A stretch of 64,000 nucleotides of DNA from Stenotrophomonas bentonitica (GCF_002887735.1 NZ_PKQP01000004.1:186001-250000); one strand, 5' to 3'. Shown: positions 36,201-45,248, counted from the first letter of the stretch. Made by a program: numbers and translations. Notes: generated by a model not told the origin, from the letters alone.

Positions 36201-37644
36201 CCAGGTCGATACCACTGCCCACCGCGTCTGGGTGGTCGACGATGACCGCGCGGTGCGCTTCGTGCTGTGCACCGCGCTGCGCGAGGCCGGCTACCGTGTC
36301 GAAGGGTTCGACGGTGCGGCTGCCGCGCTGGCGATGCTCGCCGAGCAGGTGCCGCCGGATCTGCTGTTCACCGATGTCCGCATGCCCGGCGATGATGGGC
36401 TGGTGTTGCTCGACAAGCTCAAGGCAGCGCATCCGCAGCTGCCGGTGATCGTGATGTCGGCCTATACCGATGTGGCGAGCACCGCAGGTGCCTTCCGCGG
36501 CGGTGCACAGGAGTTCCTGTCCAAGCCATTCGATCTGGACGATGCGGTCGCCCTGGCGCAGCGCGTCCTGCCGGCCCCGGATGTCACCTTGGCCGAGCCG
36601 AGCGAGACCGCCAGCACGATACCGCCCGATCAGCGTCCGCAGCTGGTCGGCGATACGCCGGCGATGCGCGCGCTGTTCCGCGCGATCGGGCGCCTCGCGC
36701 AGGCGCCGTTGTCGGTCTTGATCAACGGCGAAACCGGCACCGGCAAGGAGCTGGTCGCGCATGCGCTGCACCACGAGTCGCCGCGCGTGCAGGGGCCGTT
36801 CGTCGCCCTCAATACCGCGGCGATTCCGTCCGAGTTGCTGGAGAGCGAGCTGTTCGGCCACGAGGCGGGTGCGTTCACCGGTGCACAGCGTCGCCATATC
36901 GGCCGCTTCGAGCAGGCCAATGGCGGCACCTTGTTCCTGGATGAAATCGGCGACATGCCGTTGCCGCTGCAGACGCGCCTGCTGCGCGTCCTGGCCGAGG
37001 GCGAGTTCTTCCGCGTCGGCGGGCGCGAGTTGATCCGGGTCGATGTGCGTGTGATCGCCGCGACCCATCAGGATCTGGAAACGCTGGTCGCGCAGGGGCG
37101 CTTCCGCGCCGATCTGCTGCACCGGCTGGATGTGGTGCGGTTGCGATTGCCACCGCTGCGTGAGCGTCGCGACGATGTCGCGCAACTGGCCGAGACCTTC
37201 CTGGCCGCGGCCGCGCGCAAACTGGATACGCCACCCAAGCGGCTGACCGCGGCGGCGCTGCAGGCGCTGCGCGAACACGATTGGCCCGGCAACGTGCGTG
37301 AGCTGGAGAACGTGTGCTGGCGCATGGCGGCGCTTGCCGCGGCCGACAGCATCGGCGTGGCCGATGTGGACAGCGCACTGCACCGCGGTGCCGGCGCACC
37401 GCGCTCGCGCAGTGCCGGCGATCCGGGGCAGTGGGAAACGTTGCTCTCGGCATGGGCGCGCCAGCGTCTGGCCGAAGGTGCCGAAGGCCTGCACGCGCAG
37501 GTGCGTGACCGGGTCGACCAGGCCCTGCTCGAAGCGGCGCTGCAGATCACCCACGGCCGCCGTGCCGAGGCCGCCGCGCGGCTGGGCATGGGCCGCAACA
37601 CCCTGACCCGCAAGCTCGGCGCCGGCCGCCGTCGCGGCGGATGA
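36193..37644 (+). CDS. ntrC: Nitrogen regulation response regulator NtrC (GlnG)
   Basis: A 483-residue sigma-54 activator. The receiver domain has Asp61 in LLFTDVRMPGDDG as the phosphorylation site. The AAA+ domain has Walker A GETGTGKE (179-186) and the sigma-54 contact loop GAFTGA (226-231). The C-terminal Fis-type helix-turn-helix is in RRAEAAARLGMGRNTLTRKL. NtrC-phosphate would activate the glnA promoter in this window and act on the operator before ntrB. Confidence 0.96.
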   Translation: MADQVDTTAHRVWVVDDDRAVRFVLCTALREAGYRVEGFDGAAAALAMLAEQVPPDLLFTDVRMPGDDGLVLLDKLKAAHPQLPVIVMSAYTDVASTAGAFRGGAQEFLSKPFDLDDAVALAQRVLPAPDVTLAEPSETASTIPPDQRPQLVGDTPAMRALFRAIGRLAQAPLSVLINGETGTGKELVAHALHHESPRVQGPFVALNTAAIPSELLESELFGHEAGAFTGAQRRHIGRFEQANGGTLFLDEIGDMPLPLQTRLLRVLAEGEFFRVGGRELIRVDVRVIAATHQDLETLVAQGRFRADLLHRLDVVRLRLPPLRERRDDVAQLAETFLAAAARKLDTPPKRLTAAALQALREHDWPGNVRELENVCWRMAALAAADSIGVADVDSALHRGAGAPRSRSAGDPGQWETLLSAWARQRLAEGAEGLHAQVRDRVDQALLEAALQITHGRRAEAAARLGMGRNTLTRKLGAGRRRGG

Positions 37645-37736
37645 ACCGCATGTCCACACCGCGTGTGCGCCATGTCCGGGCCGCTTTCATGGCCTGTGGA
37701 CGAGCACACGGTTAGTTTGCAACCAAGGAGTCTTCC

Positions 37737-38303
37737 ATGCGCAGTTCCCATGTCGTCCTCGCTGCGGCGATCACGGTCGGTCTGGCCGCCTGCGGCAGCA
37801 CACCGCCGCCGCGCCCCGTCGCCCCCGTCGTACCGGTGGTCAGCACCGCGCAGATGGCCGAGGCCAACCTGTCGCCGGCCTCGGCCAGTCTGGTCAGTGG
37901 TCGCCTGGCGCTGGTGCCGGATGCCCGTGGCGTGCACATCACCGGGGTCATCGGTGGCCTGCAGCCGCTGCAGGTGGCCGGGTTCCACGTGCATGAGCGC
38001 GGCGACTGCAGTGCGGTCGACGCGAGCAGCGCTGGCGCGCATTTCAATCCCGCCGGTCAGCCGCACGGCCGCAACAGTGCCGGTGCGCATCACGCCGGTG
38101 ACATGGACAACCTGCGCGCCGATGCGCAGGGTCGCGTCAATGTCGACATCCGCCTGCCAGCGGTTACGCTTGGCGGCGGCGCAGCCACCGATATCGCCGG
38201 GCGTGCACTGATCGTGCACGCCAACGCCGACGATTACCGCAGCCAGCCGGCCGGCAACGCCGGCGCCCGCATTGCCTGCGGCGTCATCCGGGTCGTGCGC
38301 TGA
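37737..38303 (+). CDS. sodC: Cu/Zn superoxide dismutase lipoprotein (first copy)
   Basis: A 188-residue periplasmic enzyme converting superoxide to hydrogen peroxide and oxygen. The signal peptide ends at a lipobox (VGLAACGS), so it is membrane-anchored. Metal ligands are all present: HVH in GFHVHERGDC, the bridging His in GAHFNP, further His in QPHG and HHAGDMDN, and the final His in LIVHANADDY. The active-site Arg is in NAGARIACGV. A second homologue follows after 53 bases on the same strand. Confidence 0.93.
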   Translation: MRSSHVVLAAAITVGLAACGSTPPPRPVAPVVPVVSTAQMAEANLSPASASLVSGRLALVPDARGVHITGVIGGLQPLQVAGFHVHERGDCSAVDASSAGAHFNPAGQPHGRNSAGAHHAGDMDNLRADAQGRVNVDIRLPAVTLGGGAATDIAGRALIVHANADDYRSQPAGNAGARIACGVIRVVR

Positions 38304-38356
38304 TCGCGCCCTCCCACGACGTCGTTTCTATCAACGCTACCCGCAAGGAGATCCAC

Positions 38357-38992
38357 ATGCGCCTGATCCACACCACGCTGTTCGCTGCCATCGCCGCGCT
38401 CGGCCTGACCGCCTGCAACAAGCCGGCCGACACCACCCCTGAAGCCACCCCGGCCGCCGAAGCCACTGCCGCCCAGCCGACCGCTGAAGCGACCCCCGAG
38501 GCACCGCCGGCGATGACCAGCGAAGCCCATGCCAACCACACCGCCAGTGCCGATCTCGCGGCCACCCAGGGCAATGACGTCAAAGGCACCGTGACCTTCA
38601 GCGTCGTTGACGGCAAGGTGCACGTGAAAGGCCAGGTCAGCGGCCTGAAGCCGAACAGCGAGCACGGCTTCCACATCCATGAGAAGGGCGACTGCAGCGC
38701 GCCGGACGGCGCCAGCGCCGGCGGCCACTTCAACCCGGGCCAGGAAGACCATGGCAGCGTGGCCAGCGAACCGCATCACGGCGGCGACATGCCCAACATC
38801 AAGGCCGACGCCCAGGGCAACGCCGTGGTCGACGCCCCGGTGTCGACCAACGTCAACATCGGCAAGGGGGATGGCTTTGACATCATCGGCCGCGGCCTGA
38901 TCGTCCATGCCGACGCGGATGACTACAAGACCCAGCCGACCGGCAATGCCGGTGCGCGCCTGGCCTGTGCGGTGATCAAAGCGGCCCCGTAA
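38357..38992 (+). CDS. sodC: Cu/Zn superoxide dismutase lipoprotein (second copy)
   Basis: A 211-residue paralogue of the preceding gene, with the lipobox GLTACNK and an additional low-complexity Ala/Thr/Pro/Glu linker (about residues 20-55) before the catalytic domain. All metal ligands are intact (GFHIHEKGDC, GGHFNPG, HHGGDMPN, VHADADDY), and the active-site Arg is in NAGARLACAV. The linker may hold the domain further from the membrane. RBS AAGGAG precedes ATG 38357. The pair is probably one transcript that ends at the terminator 39011-39040. Confidence 0.93.
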   Translation: MRLIHTTLFAAIAALGLTACNKPADTTPEATPAAEATAAQPTAEATPEAPPAMTSEAHANHTASADLAATQGNDVKGTVTFSVVDGKVHVKGQVSGLKPNSEHGFHIHEKGDCSAPDGASAGGHFNPGQEDHGSVASEPHHGGDMPNIKADAQGNAVVDAPVSTNVNIGKGDGFDIIGRGLIVHADADDYKTQPTGNAGARLACAVIKAAP

Positions 38993-39010
38993 TCCGGGCC
39001 GTGTTTGACG

Positions 39011-39040
39011 AAAAACGCCGGCGAACGCCGGCGTTTTTTT
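39011..39040 (+). terminator. Intrinsic terminator of the sodC pair
   Basis: Stem ACGCCGGCG/CGCCGGCGT with an AA loop between flanking A and T runs; it works in both directions and lies 19 bases after the second sodC stop. Confidence 0.93.
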
Positions 39041-39049
39041 TGAACGTTG

Positions 39050-39073
39050 GTAGAGCCACGCCATGCGTGGCTG
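39050..39073 (+). repeat. SMAG-type REP element
   Basis: GTAG head plus stem AGCCACGC-CAT-GCGTGGCT, the same subtype as the element at 8231. Confidence 0.88.
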
Positions 39074-39098
39074 CAATGAGCGATATCGATTTTCCCGA

Positions 39099-39124
39099 GG
39101 GAGCCGGCCAGCGGCCGGCACTAC
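39099..39124 (-). repeat. SMAG-type REP element, reverse orientation
   Basis: GCCGGCC-AGC-GGCCGGC core followed by ACTAC (GTAGT on the minus strand). It lies immediately after the stop of the minus-strand gene ending at 39127. Confidence 0.88.
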
Positions 39125-39126
39125 CG

Positions 39127-40014
39127 TCAACGCGCCAGCAGCTCGCGCGCGTCCTGTCCGGCCTCGCAATGCACGAACAGCACCGGCAGGCCATGCGCTT
39201 CGAGCACGGCGGCCATCTGCCGCTGGCGGATCAGGTACTGGTCGTAGATGCCCTGCAGGCGATCGCAGTCGCCGGTGCCGTGGTTGTAGTACGCACACCA
39301 GCCGGCGGGATCGAACAGCGCCATACGCACTTCGCCATCAGCGTATCGAAGCAGCGGCTCCGGCGCAGCATCCAGCCACTCTTCCACGTGCGGTGCCATC
39401 AGCGCGGTTTCGATTAGCGGCCACAGAATCGCCAGGCCCTGGTTGTCGTACTGCATCGACATCATCGCGGCGAGATCATTCACCGTGAAATAGCGGGCGT
39501 GCTCGATCTGCGCGCCGAAGGCGTTCTGCGCCTGCAGCGCGGTATCGGCCTGCGCCATGCCCTGGGCCAGCAGCACCTCTTCCAGTGCTTCGGCCACGGC
39601 CTGGGTCTGGACGACTTCGGTGCCGGTCAGCAGGAACGGGACGACCCGCAGGCCGCCACCGGTCAGGCTGGCATCGGCCTGGAACGGCAACGGCACATCG
39701 CCGTCGGCGCCGGCTCCAAAGGCCAGCACGCGCGGGCCCTGGTTGCGGCCCGGGGCGCGCATCTGCAGTTCTTCCAGGCGCCGGTGCACCGGCCAGCCCG
39801 GGCGCAGGATTTCCGCCGGATCGAAATGGGCGCCGGCGAACACGAAGTCCAGCCCGCTGACGCCGGGCACCAGCTTGGCCAGATCGCGGCCGACGCGCTC
39901 GGCCAGTTCACCAGCCTGTTCGGAGGACAGCGCGGCATGGCGCGGGGCGTCGCCGCCGGCCAGTTCCAATGCCAGTACGCCAATGGCATTCATGCCGTGG
40001 TCGGGTTTGCTCAT
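39127..40014 (-). CDS. Conserved protein of unknown function
   Basis: A 295-residue protein without signal peptide or membrane segment, so presumably cytosolic. It starts at ATG 40014 (MSKPDHGMNAIGVLALELAG). Visible features are an acidic/aromatic middle (MMSMQYDNQGLAILWPLIET) and a region LFDPAGWCAYYNHGTGDCDR with two Cys and an HGTGDCD motif that could bind metal. I recognise no family and assign no function. It diverges from the thiolase gene with a 107-base gap. Confidence 0.6.
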   Translation of the reverse strand: MSKPDHGMNAIGVLALELAGGDAPRHAALSSEQAGELAERVGRDLAKLVPGVSGLDFVFAGAHFDPAEILRPGWPVHRRLEELQMRAPGRNQGPRVLAFGAGADGDVPLPFQADASLTGGGLRVVPFLLTGTEVVQTQAVAEALEEVLLAQGMAQADTALQAQNAFGAQIEHARYFTVNDLAAMMSMQYDNQGLAILWPLIETALMAPHVEEWLDAAPEPLLRYADGEVRMALFDPAGWCAYYNHGTGDCDRLQGIYDQYLIRQRQMAAVLEAHGLPVLFVHCEAGQDARELLAR

Positions 40015-40121
40015 GGTTTCACGGTTGGCCCATCACAGGGCGGCAGCTACACTTGGCCCCATTATGCCTGCTCCTTCGTGCAGGCCATGTTGCAGACACC
40101 CCTCCCATGCCAGGTATCTCC

Positions 40122-41402
40122 ATGCCCAACGCCCGTCCCGTCGCCATCCTCGGCGGCGTCCGCATTCCGTTCTGTCGCCAGAACACGGCTTATTCGGACG
40201 TCGGCAACCTCGGTATGTCGGTGCGCACCCTCGGTGCGCTGGTCGAACGCTTCGGCCTGCACGGCCAGCAGTTGGGCGAAGTGGCGATGGGCGCGGTGAT
40301 CAAGCACTCCAGCGACTGGAACCTCGGCCGCGAAGCCACGCTGTCCTCGGGCCTGTCTCCGCTGACCCCCGGTATCACCATGCAGCGCGCCTGCGGCACC
40401 TCGCTGGATACGATCATCGCGGTGGCCAACAAGATCGCGCTGGGCCAGATCGATTCGGGCATCGGCGGCGGTTCGGACACCACCTCCGATGTGCCGATCG
40501 TCTATGGCAAGAAGCTGCGCGCGCGCCTGCTGGCGGCCAACCGCGCCAAGAGCACCGGCGACAAGCTCAAGGCACTGACCCGCGGCTTCAAGCTGAGCGA
40601 GCTCAAGCCGGAGTTCCCGGGCGTGGCCGAGCCGCGCACCGGCAAGAGCATGGGCGACCACTGCGAAGACATGGCCAAGGAGTGGAACATCTCCCGCGAC
40701 TCGCAGGATGAGTGGGCGGTGTCCTCGCACAAGAAGCTGGCCGCTGCCTACGAGCGCGGGTTCTTCAACGACCTGATCGCGCCGTTCCGCGGCGTGGAGC
40801 GCGACAACATCCTGCGCGCCGATACCTCGCTGGAAAAACTGGCCACGCTGAAGCCCGCCTTCGACAAGGTCTCCGGGCGCGGCACGCTGACCGCCGCCAA
40901 CTCCACCCCGCTCACCGACGGCGCCTCGGCGGTGCTGTTGGCCAGCGAAGAGTGGGCGCGCGCGCATGGCCACGAGCCGCTGGCGTACCTGCGTGATTCG
41001 CAGGTGGCGGCCGTTGATTTCGTACACGGCGAAGGCCTGCTGATGGCGCCGACCATCGCGGTGCCGGAGATGCTCAAGCGCAATGGCCTGACCCTGCAGG
41101 ATTTCGATCTCTACGAAATCCACGAGGCCTTCGCTGCACAGGTGCTGTGCACGTTGCGCGCGTGGGAAAGCGAAGACTACTGCCGCAACCGGCTGGGCCT
41201 GGAGGCGCCGCTGGGCAAGATCGATCCGGCCAAGATCAATCCGCTGGGCTCCTCGCTGGCCACCGGCCACCCGTTCGCCGCCACCGGCGCCCGCGTGATC
41301 GCCACGGCGGCCAAGCAGCTGGCCGAACGCGGCGGTGGCCGCGCGCTGGTCTCGATCTGCACCGCCGGCGGCATGGGCGTGGTGGCGATCGTCGAGCGCT
41401 GA
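40122..41402 (+). CDS. Acetyl-CoA C-acyltransferase (thiolase, FadI-like)
   Basis: A 426-residue thiolase starting at ATG 40122 (MPNARPVAILGGVRIPFCRQ). The acylated Cys is Cys91 in RACGTSLD, the catalytic His is His334 in YEIHEAFAAQ, and the second Cys is Cys413 in SICTAGGMGV. It condenses or cleaves acyl-CoA and acetyl-CoA, acting in beta-oxidation or PHB-type metabolism. The longer N-terminal region resembles FadI-type and acetoacetyl-CoA thiolases. No fad partner lies next to it. Confidence 0.9.
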   Translation: MPNARPVAILGGVRIPFCRQNTAYSDVGNLGMSVRTLGALVERFGLHGQQLGEVAMGAVIKHSSDWNLGREATLSSGLSPLTPGITMQRACGTSLDTIIAVANKIALGQIDSGIGGGSDTTSDVPIVYGKKLRARLLAANRAKSTGDKLKALTRGFKLSELKPEFPGVAEPRTGKSMGDHCEDMAKEWNISRDSQDEWAVSSHKKLAAAYERGFFNDLIAPFRGVERDNILRADTSLEKLATLKPAFDKVSGRGTLTAANSTPLTDGASAVLLASEEWARAHGHEPLAYLRDSQVAAVDFVHGEGLLMAPTIAVPEMLKRNGLTLQDFDLYEIHEAFAAQVLCTLRAWESEDYCRNRLGLEAPLGKIDPAKINPLGSSLATGHPFAATGARVIATAAKQLAERGGGRALVSICTAGGMGVVAIVER

Positions 41403-41420
41403 TCGCCGACGCAGGAAATG

Positions 41421-41449
41421 AAGAAGGCCGCCCAAGGGCGGCCTTCTTC
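41421..41449 (+). terminator. Terminator hairpin after the thiolase gene
   Basis: Stem AAGAAGGCCGCC/GGCGGCCTTCTT with a 5-base loop, symmetric, between the thiolase stop and the convergent hemY gene. Confidence 0.85.
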
Positions 41450-41457
41450 GTTTCCGG

Positions 41458-41484
41458 GTAGATCCACGCCATGCGTGGATGTCC
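41458..41484 (+). repeat. SMAG-type REP element
   Basis: GTAG head plus stem ATCCACGC-CAT-GCGTGGAT, a variant of the common CACGC/GCGTG subtype; it precedes the end of the minus-strand hemY gene by 18 bases. Confidence 0.85.
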
Positions 41485-41502
41485 CAAATCCCGCGCCGGC
41501 TG

Positions 41503-42867
41503 TTACGGCAGGCGCGGGTTGCCGAACGCGTCGCGTTCCACGTGCAGGCGATCTTCCTCGGCGTGCATGCGGCCCTGCTCCACGTGCAGGCGATCGTGCA
41601 CCGGCGCCGGTTCACCCATCAGCGATTGCTCTTCGACGGTGGCGCGCTCGGGCACGATCGGGTCCAGCGGCGTCGCGGTCGCGGCACGGGCCAGCGCCAC
41701 GCTGTCATCACCGCGCTGCTGGCGCAGCGCATTGGCGAAGCACTGCGAGGCCAGCGCGGTTTCGCCGCGTTCCAGGAACAGCTCGCCCAACGCTTCCCAG
41801 GCGGCCGGGCCGGCACCAGCGGCAATCGCGCGGTGCAGGTAATCCTCGGCCAGGGTGTGCTGGCGCTGGCGGGCGGCAATGCGGCCCAGCGCCAGCAGCA
41901 AGGCCGGGCTGGAGGGCTGGGTGGTCAACCAGCGCTGCAGGTTGGCCTGGCGCGTGGCCAGCTTCTCCACCGGCATCTGGCCGTAGAGCGTCACCACCGA
42001 TTCGTCCCAGCGCGTGTCCAGCGCCTGCTCCAGGTTCAGCAGGGCCGGTTCGTCCCAGTCCAGGGCAACCGCCCGCAGGGCATAGGCCGAAACCACGTCC
42101 GGATCGCTGCGCAGGGCCTTCGGCGTGGCCTCCCACTGCGCGGCCAGTGCGTTGACATCACCGGCCTCCAGCAGCGACTGGGCCGCCAGGCGGATTTCCA
42201 GTTCGGCCACGGCGGTGTCCGGCAGCACCTTCTGCTTGCGCAGCGCGCCCAGCTGCCCGTACGCCTCATGCGCGCGATCGGCACGGGCCAGTGCCTCGGT
42301 GCGCAGCCACAGGCCGCGCGGCGGCAGCGGCTGGATCGCGGCGATGTCGAGCACGTTGATCGCATCCACCGGACGCTCCTGTGCCAGCAGACGTTCGGCC
42401 TGCAGCAGGGCATGGCTGGTGGCGTCTTCGGCGGCCAGGCGCTGCAGATACTGGTTGACCGCGGCGTCGTCGTCGCGCGCCTGCGCGCTGCGCACCGCAG
42501 TGACCAAGGCGACAGCACTCACTTCCTTGTCTTCGGCGGCGCTGGTCAACAGCTTTTCCGCACGCTGCCAGTGGCCCTGTTCATGGGCCTGCAGGCCCTC
42601 GGTCAGGCGCGCACGGCCCTGCTTGCGGCGGTAGCGGCCCCAGGCGCGGAACGGCGAGGCCAGCAGGCTCCACAGCAGCCACAGCACCAGCAGACCCACC
42701 AGCACCATCAGGGCGACCTGCGGCACGGTGGAGCGGTAGTCGGTACCGCCGTAGCGGTAGATCACTTCGCCGAACTGCCGCAGCTGTTCGGTGCCGAGCC
42801 ACTGTGAGGCGATCACGCCCAGGGCGACGGCCAAGAGCAGGACCACCAGAGATTGAAAGGGCTTCAT
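41503..42867 (-). CDS. hemY: HemY-like protein (heme-biosynthesis-associated membrane TPR protein)
   Basis: A 454-residue membrane protein. Two N-terminal membrane segments (LVVLLLAVALGVIASQW and VALMVLVGLLVLWLLW) precede a long TPR region, as in HemY of the hemCDXY operon; its exact role in heme synthesis is not settled. The C-terminus has a heptad tandem repeat, DRLHVEQ-GRMHAEE-DRLHVER, encoded by three 21-bp units (41533-41595). It starts 3 bases after the hemX stop, so the two are co-transcribed. Confidence 0.88.
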   Translation of the reverse strand: MKPFQSLVVLLLAVALGVIASQWLGTEQLRQFGEVIYRYGGTDYRSTVPQVALMVLVGLLVLWLLWSLLASPFRAWGRYRRKQGRARLTEGLQAHEQGHWQRAEKLLTSAAEDKEVSAVALVTAVRSAQARDDDAAVNQYLQRLAAEDATSHALLQAERLLAQERPVDAINVLDIAAIQPLPPRGLWLRTEALARADRAHEAYGQLGALRKQKVLPDTAVAELEIRLAAQSLLEAGDVNALAAQWEATPKALRSDPDVVSAYALRAVALDWDEPALLNLEQALDTRWDESVVTLYGQMPVEKLATRQANLQRWLTTQPSSPALLLALGRIAARQRQHTLAEDYLHRAIAAGAGPAAWEALGELFLERGETALASQCFANALRQQRGDDSVALARAATATPLDPIVPERATVEEQSLMGEPAPVHDRLHVEQGRMHAEEDRLHVERDAFGNPRLP

Positions 42868-42870
42868 CGA

Positions 42871-43848
42871 TTACCTCCCGTTACGCATCGAGCGCAGTTG
42901 CTGCAGGGTGCTGCCCAGTTCGGGCAGCGATGGACGCAGCTCGCAGGCGCGTAGTTGATGCAGTTCAGCACGTTGCTCGCGCAGAGCAGGTGAATCCGGC
43001 CACAGCCGCGGCAGCCACAGCGCCACGCGGTCCAGCGCCTGCACATAGCCGGGTTGATCGCCGCGCTCCACCGCGGCCCGCGCCAGGGTCAGTTCCAGCT
43101 GCAGCGAATCCCACGCGGCCACCCGCTCGGCCTCGGTCAACGGGCCCTGCAGGCGGGTGGGGGTGATGGTCACGAACGGTGCCAGCACCTGGTGCCACCA
43201 GGGGCTGCCAACGGCGGTATCGGCCGGGGCGTCGATCTGCTCGGGCAGCGCGGTCAGCGCCTGGGCGAACCGGCCCAACCGTGCCTGGGTCTGCGCGCGC
43301 ACCCCGGGGCCGAGCGCGTCCACCGCATTGCGCTCCTGCATCAATGCCTGCCGCAGGTTCAGATACTCGTTGCCCTGCACATCGTCCAGCGAGGCGGCCG
43401 CCAACGCGTACAGGCGCTTGGCGCCTTCTGCGTCATCGGCATAGGCCAGCCGCTGGCCGGCCTGGCTCAACAACAGTTCGGCTTCTTCCAGCTGCAGTGC
43501 CTGCGCGCCGTGGCGGGTGCTGTCGGCCAGCTTGGCCAGGTTCTCTTCAAGCAGCGCATTGCGCTGGCTCAGGCCGAGCATTTCATCGCGCAGCACGCGG
43601 TTGGTGGCGGCGGCGTCCTGCACGCGCTGGGAGGTCGAACGCTGGTCGCGGCGCAGTGCTTCCACGCTGTCCAGCAGGCCCTGCACCTGCAGCTGGTCGT
43701 TCTCTTCCCGCAGTCGTTCCTGCGCCTGTCGCGATTGCCACTGCGTCCAGCCCCAGGCGCCGCCGGCGGCCAACACGACAAGCGCCGTGATCGGCACGAT
43801 CCAGCGCAGGGGGCGGCTCGGAGAGGGGGGCGAAACAGGGTCATTCAT
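42871..43848 (-). CDS. hemX: HemX-like uroporphyrinogen-III C-methyltransferase-family protein
   Basis: A 325-residue inner-membrane protein starting at ATG 43848 (MNDPVSPPSPSRPLRWIVPI). One membrane segment (VPITALVVLAAGGAWGW) is followed by a coiled-coil region rich in Glu, Gln and Arg (residues about 45-110), then a helical domain. The domain is called HemX although it lacks methyltransferase motifs. It is located between hemD and hemY, the standard order. Confidence 0.87.
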   Translation of the reverse strand: MNDPVSPPSPSRPLRWIVPITALVVLAAGGAWGWTQWQSRQAQERLREENDQLQVQGLLDSVEALRRDQRSTSQRVQDAAATNRVLRDEMLGLSQRNALLEENLAKLADSTRHGAQALQLEEAELLLSQAGQRLAYADDAEGAKRLYALAAASLDDVQGNEYLNLRQALMQERNAVDALGPGVRAQTQARLGRFAQALTALPEQIDAPADTAVGSPWWHQVLAPFVTITPTRLQGPLTEAERVAAWDSLQLELTLARAAVERGDQPGYVQALDRVALWLPRLWPDSPALREQRAELHQLRACELRPSLPELGSTLQQLRSMRNGR

Positions 43849-43957
43849 ACGGGCATCCTTGTCGCGCGCGCCGGGCAATCCGCTTGGCTGGCGAGCGACG
43901 TGGCACACAGCATCGCCCGCCGCCCAAGGCCCCTGCAAGACCGCCCCGGCTCCCTGT

Positions 43958-44734
43958 TCAGGAAGATGCGGGCGGGATGAGCGCGGCGTGTGCAGCCGCA
44001 ACCAGCTGTGCCGGCATCGGCCCGGCGGCGACCCGCACCTGCCCGAAGCCTGCGGCGCGCGCCTGTGCGGCCAGCCGCTCGCTGGCGGCCACCACGGTGG
44101 CCGCGCGCAGCGGTGCCTGCAGATCGTCGGGCAACTGCGCCAGCAACAGCGCCAGGGCCTCGCCGCTGCTCAGCGCCAGCACCCAGGGCATGGCCGCACG
44201 GCGCAGGCGCTGCAGGGTGCGCGGGGCTAGCGGCAGCGGCTGGCGCGCATAGACGTTGGCGCGCAGCAGTTGGGCACCACGTTGCTCAAGGGTCTGGGCG
44301 ATCACCCCGCGGCCGCCGGGGGCGGTGACCAGGCCCGCGCGCAGGCCGCGCAGGTCAGCCAATGCCGGCAACGCAAGCAGGCCCTCGCTGTCCATCCGTG
44401 CCGGTGCGGCGATGTCCTGCGCGCCCTGGCGGTGCAGCGCCGCCGCCGTGCCGGCGCCCACGGCAAGCCACTGCCCCGGGTGGGGTGCGGCCAGATCCAC
44501 CAGGCGCGCGGCGGCCTCCACCGCGGCGGGACTGCTGAAGACCACCCGCTCGGCCGCCAGCGCGGCGGTGAGGTCGGCGTGGGCGGCAGTATCGCGCTGG
44601 GCCTGCAGCGCCCACGGCGACAGCGCGATGAGGTGGGCACCCGCCGCCTTCGCCGCACGCCGCAGCGGCGCATGCTGGCCACGCGGGCGCAGCGAGATCA
44701 GGGTCCAGGGCGCGACTTTCGTTTCGGTGTTCAT
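43958..44734 (-). CDS. hemD: Uroporphyrinogen-III synthase
   Basis: A 258-residue cytosolic enzyme that cyclises hydroxymethylbilane with inversion of ring D to form uroporphyrinogen III. Start ATG 44734 (MNTETKVAPWTLISLRPRGQ). HemD sequences are poorly conserved; the call relies on the N-terminal layout, the segment RVVFSSPAAVEAAARL, the ALSSGEALALLLAQL block, and its position next to hemX-hemY. It is divergent from the thioesterase gene, 43 bases apart. Confidence 0.88.
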   Translation of the reverse strand: MNTETKVAPWTLISLRPRGQHAPLRRAAKAAGAHLIALSPWALQAQRDTAAHADLTAALAAERVVFSSPAAVEAAARLVDLAAPHPGQWLAVGAGTAAALHRQGAQDIAAPARMDSEGLLALPALADLRGLRAGLVTAPGGRGVIAQTLEQRGAQLLRANVYARQPLPLAPRTLQRLRRAAMPWVLALSSGEALALLLAQLPDDLQAPLRAATVVAASERLAAQARAAGFGQVRVAAGPMPAQLVAAAHAALIPPASS

Positions 44735-44777
44735 TGCGGGCATTATGCGAGCCCTTCGATGTGACGTGATCAACCAG

Positions 44778-45248
44778 ATGTCCGCAACCGATTCCCTGCC
44801 GGCGCAGTTGTCCGCGCTGCAGCATGTCCTGGATGCCATGCCGCCGGTGGCGGCCATGCAGATCCGTGTCCACGACTATCGCGACGGCGTCCTGCACATC
44901 CATGCCCCGCTGGCGGCCAACGTCAATGACAAGGGCAACGCCTTCGGTGGCAGCCTGGCCTCGGCCCTGACCCTGTCCGGCTGGGCCCTGGTGACGCTGC
45001 GGCTGCGCCTGGCCGGGTTCGATGCCGATGTCTACGTGGCCGACAGCCACATCCGCTACCTGGCGCCGGTCTACGGCGATCTGCATGCGCAGGCCCAGGC
45101 CGATGCGGAAACCGACTGGGACAGCTTCCTGGCCACCTTCGCCCAGCGTGGCAAGGCCCGCATCAGCCTCACCGCCCGGCAGCCGGGCGAGGGCGACAAG
45201 GCCGCCGCTGAACTGAGCGGCCGTTTCGTGGCCTTCGCCAGGCGGTAG
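44778..45248 (+). CDS. YiiD C-terminal-type thioesterase (hotdog fold)
   Basis: A 156-residue protein starting at ATG 44778 (MSATDSLPAQLSALQHVLDA). The block NDKGNAFGGSLASALTLSGW and SHIRYLAPVYGDLHAQA are typical of the YiiD C-terminal thioesterase domain, which hydrolyses acyl-CoA or acyl-ACP. An upstream in-frame ATG at 44748 is possible. It is divergent from hemD. Confidence 0.82.
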   Translation: MSATDSLPAQLSALQHVLDAMPPVAAMQIRVHDYRDGVLHIHAPLAANVNDKGNAFGGSLASALTLSGWALVTLRLRLAGFDADVYVADSHIRYLAPVYGDLHAQAQADAETDWDSFLATFAQRGKARISLTARQPGEGDKAAAELSGRFVAFARR

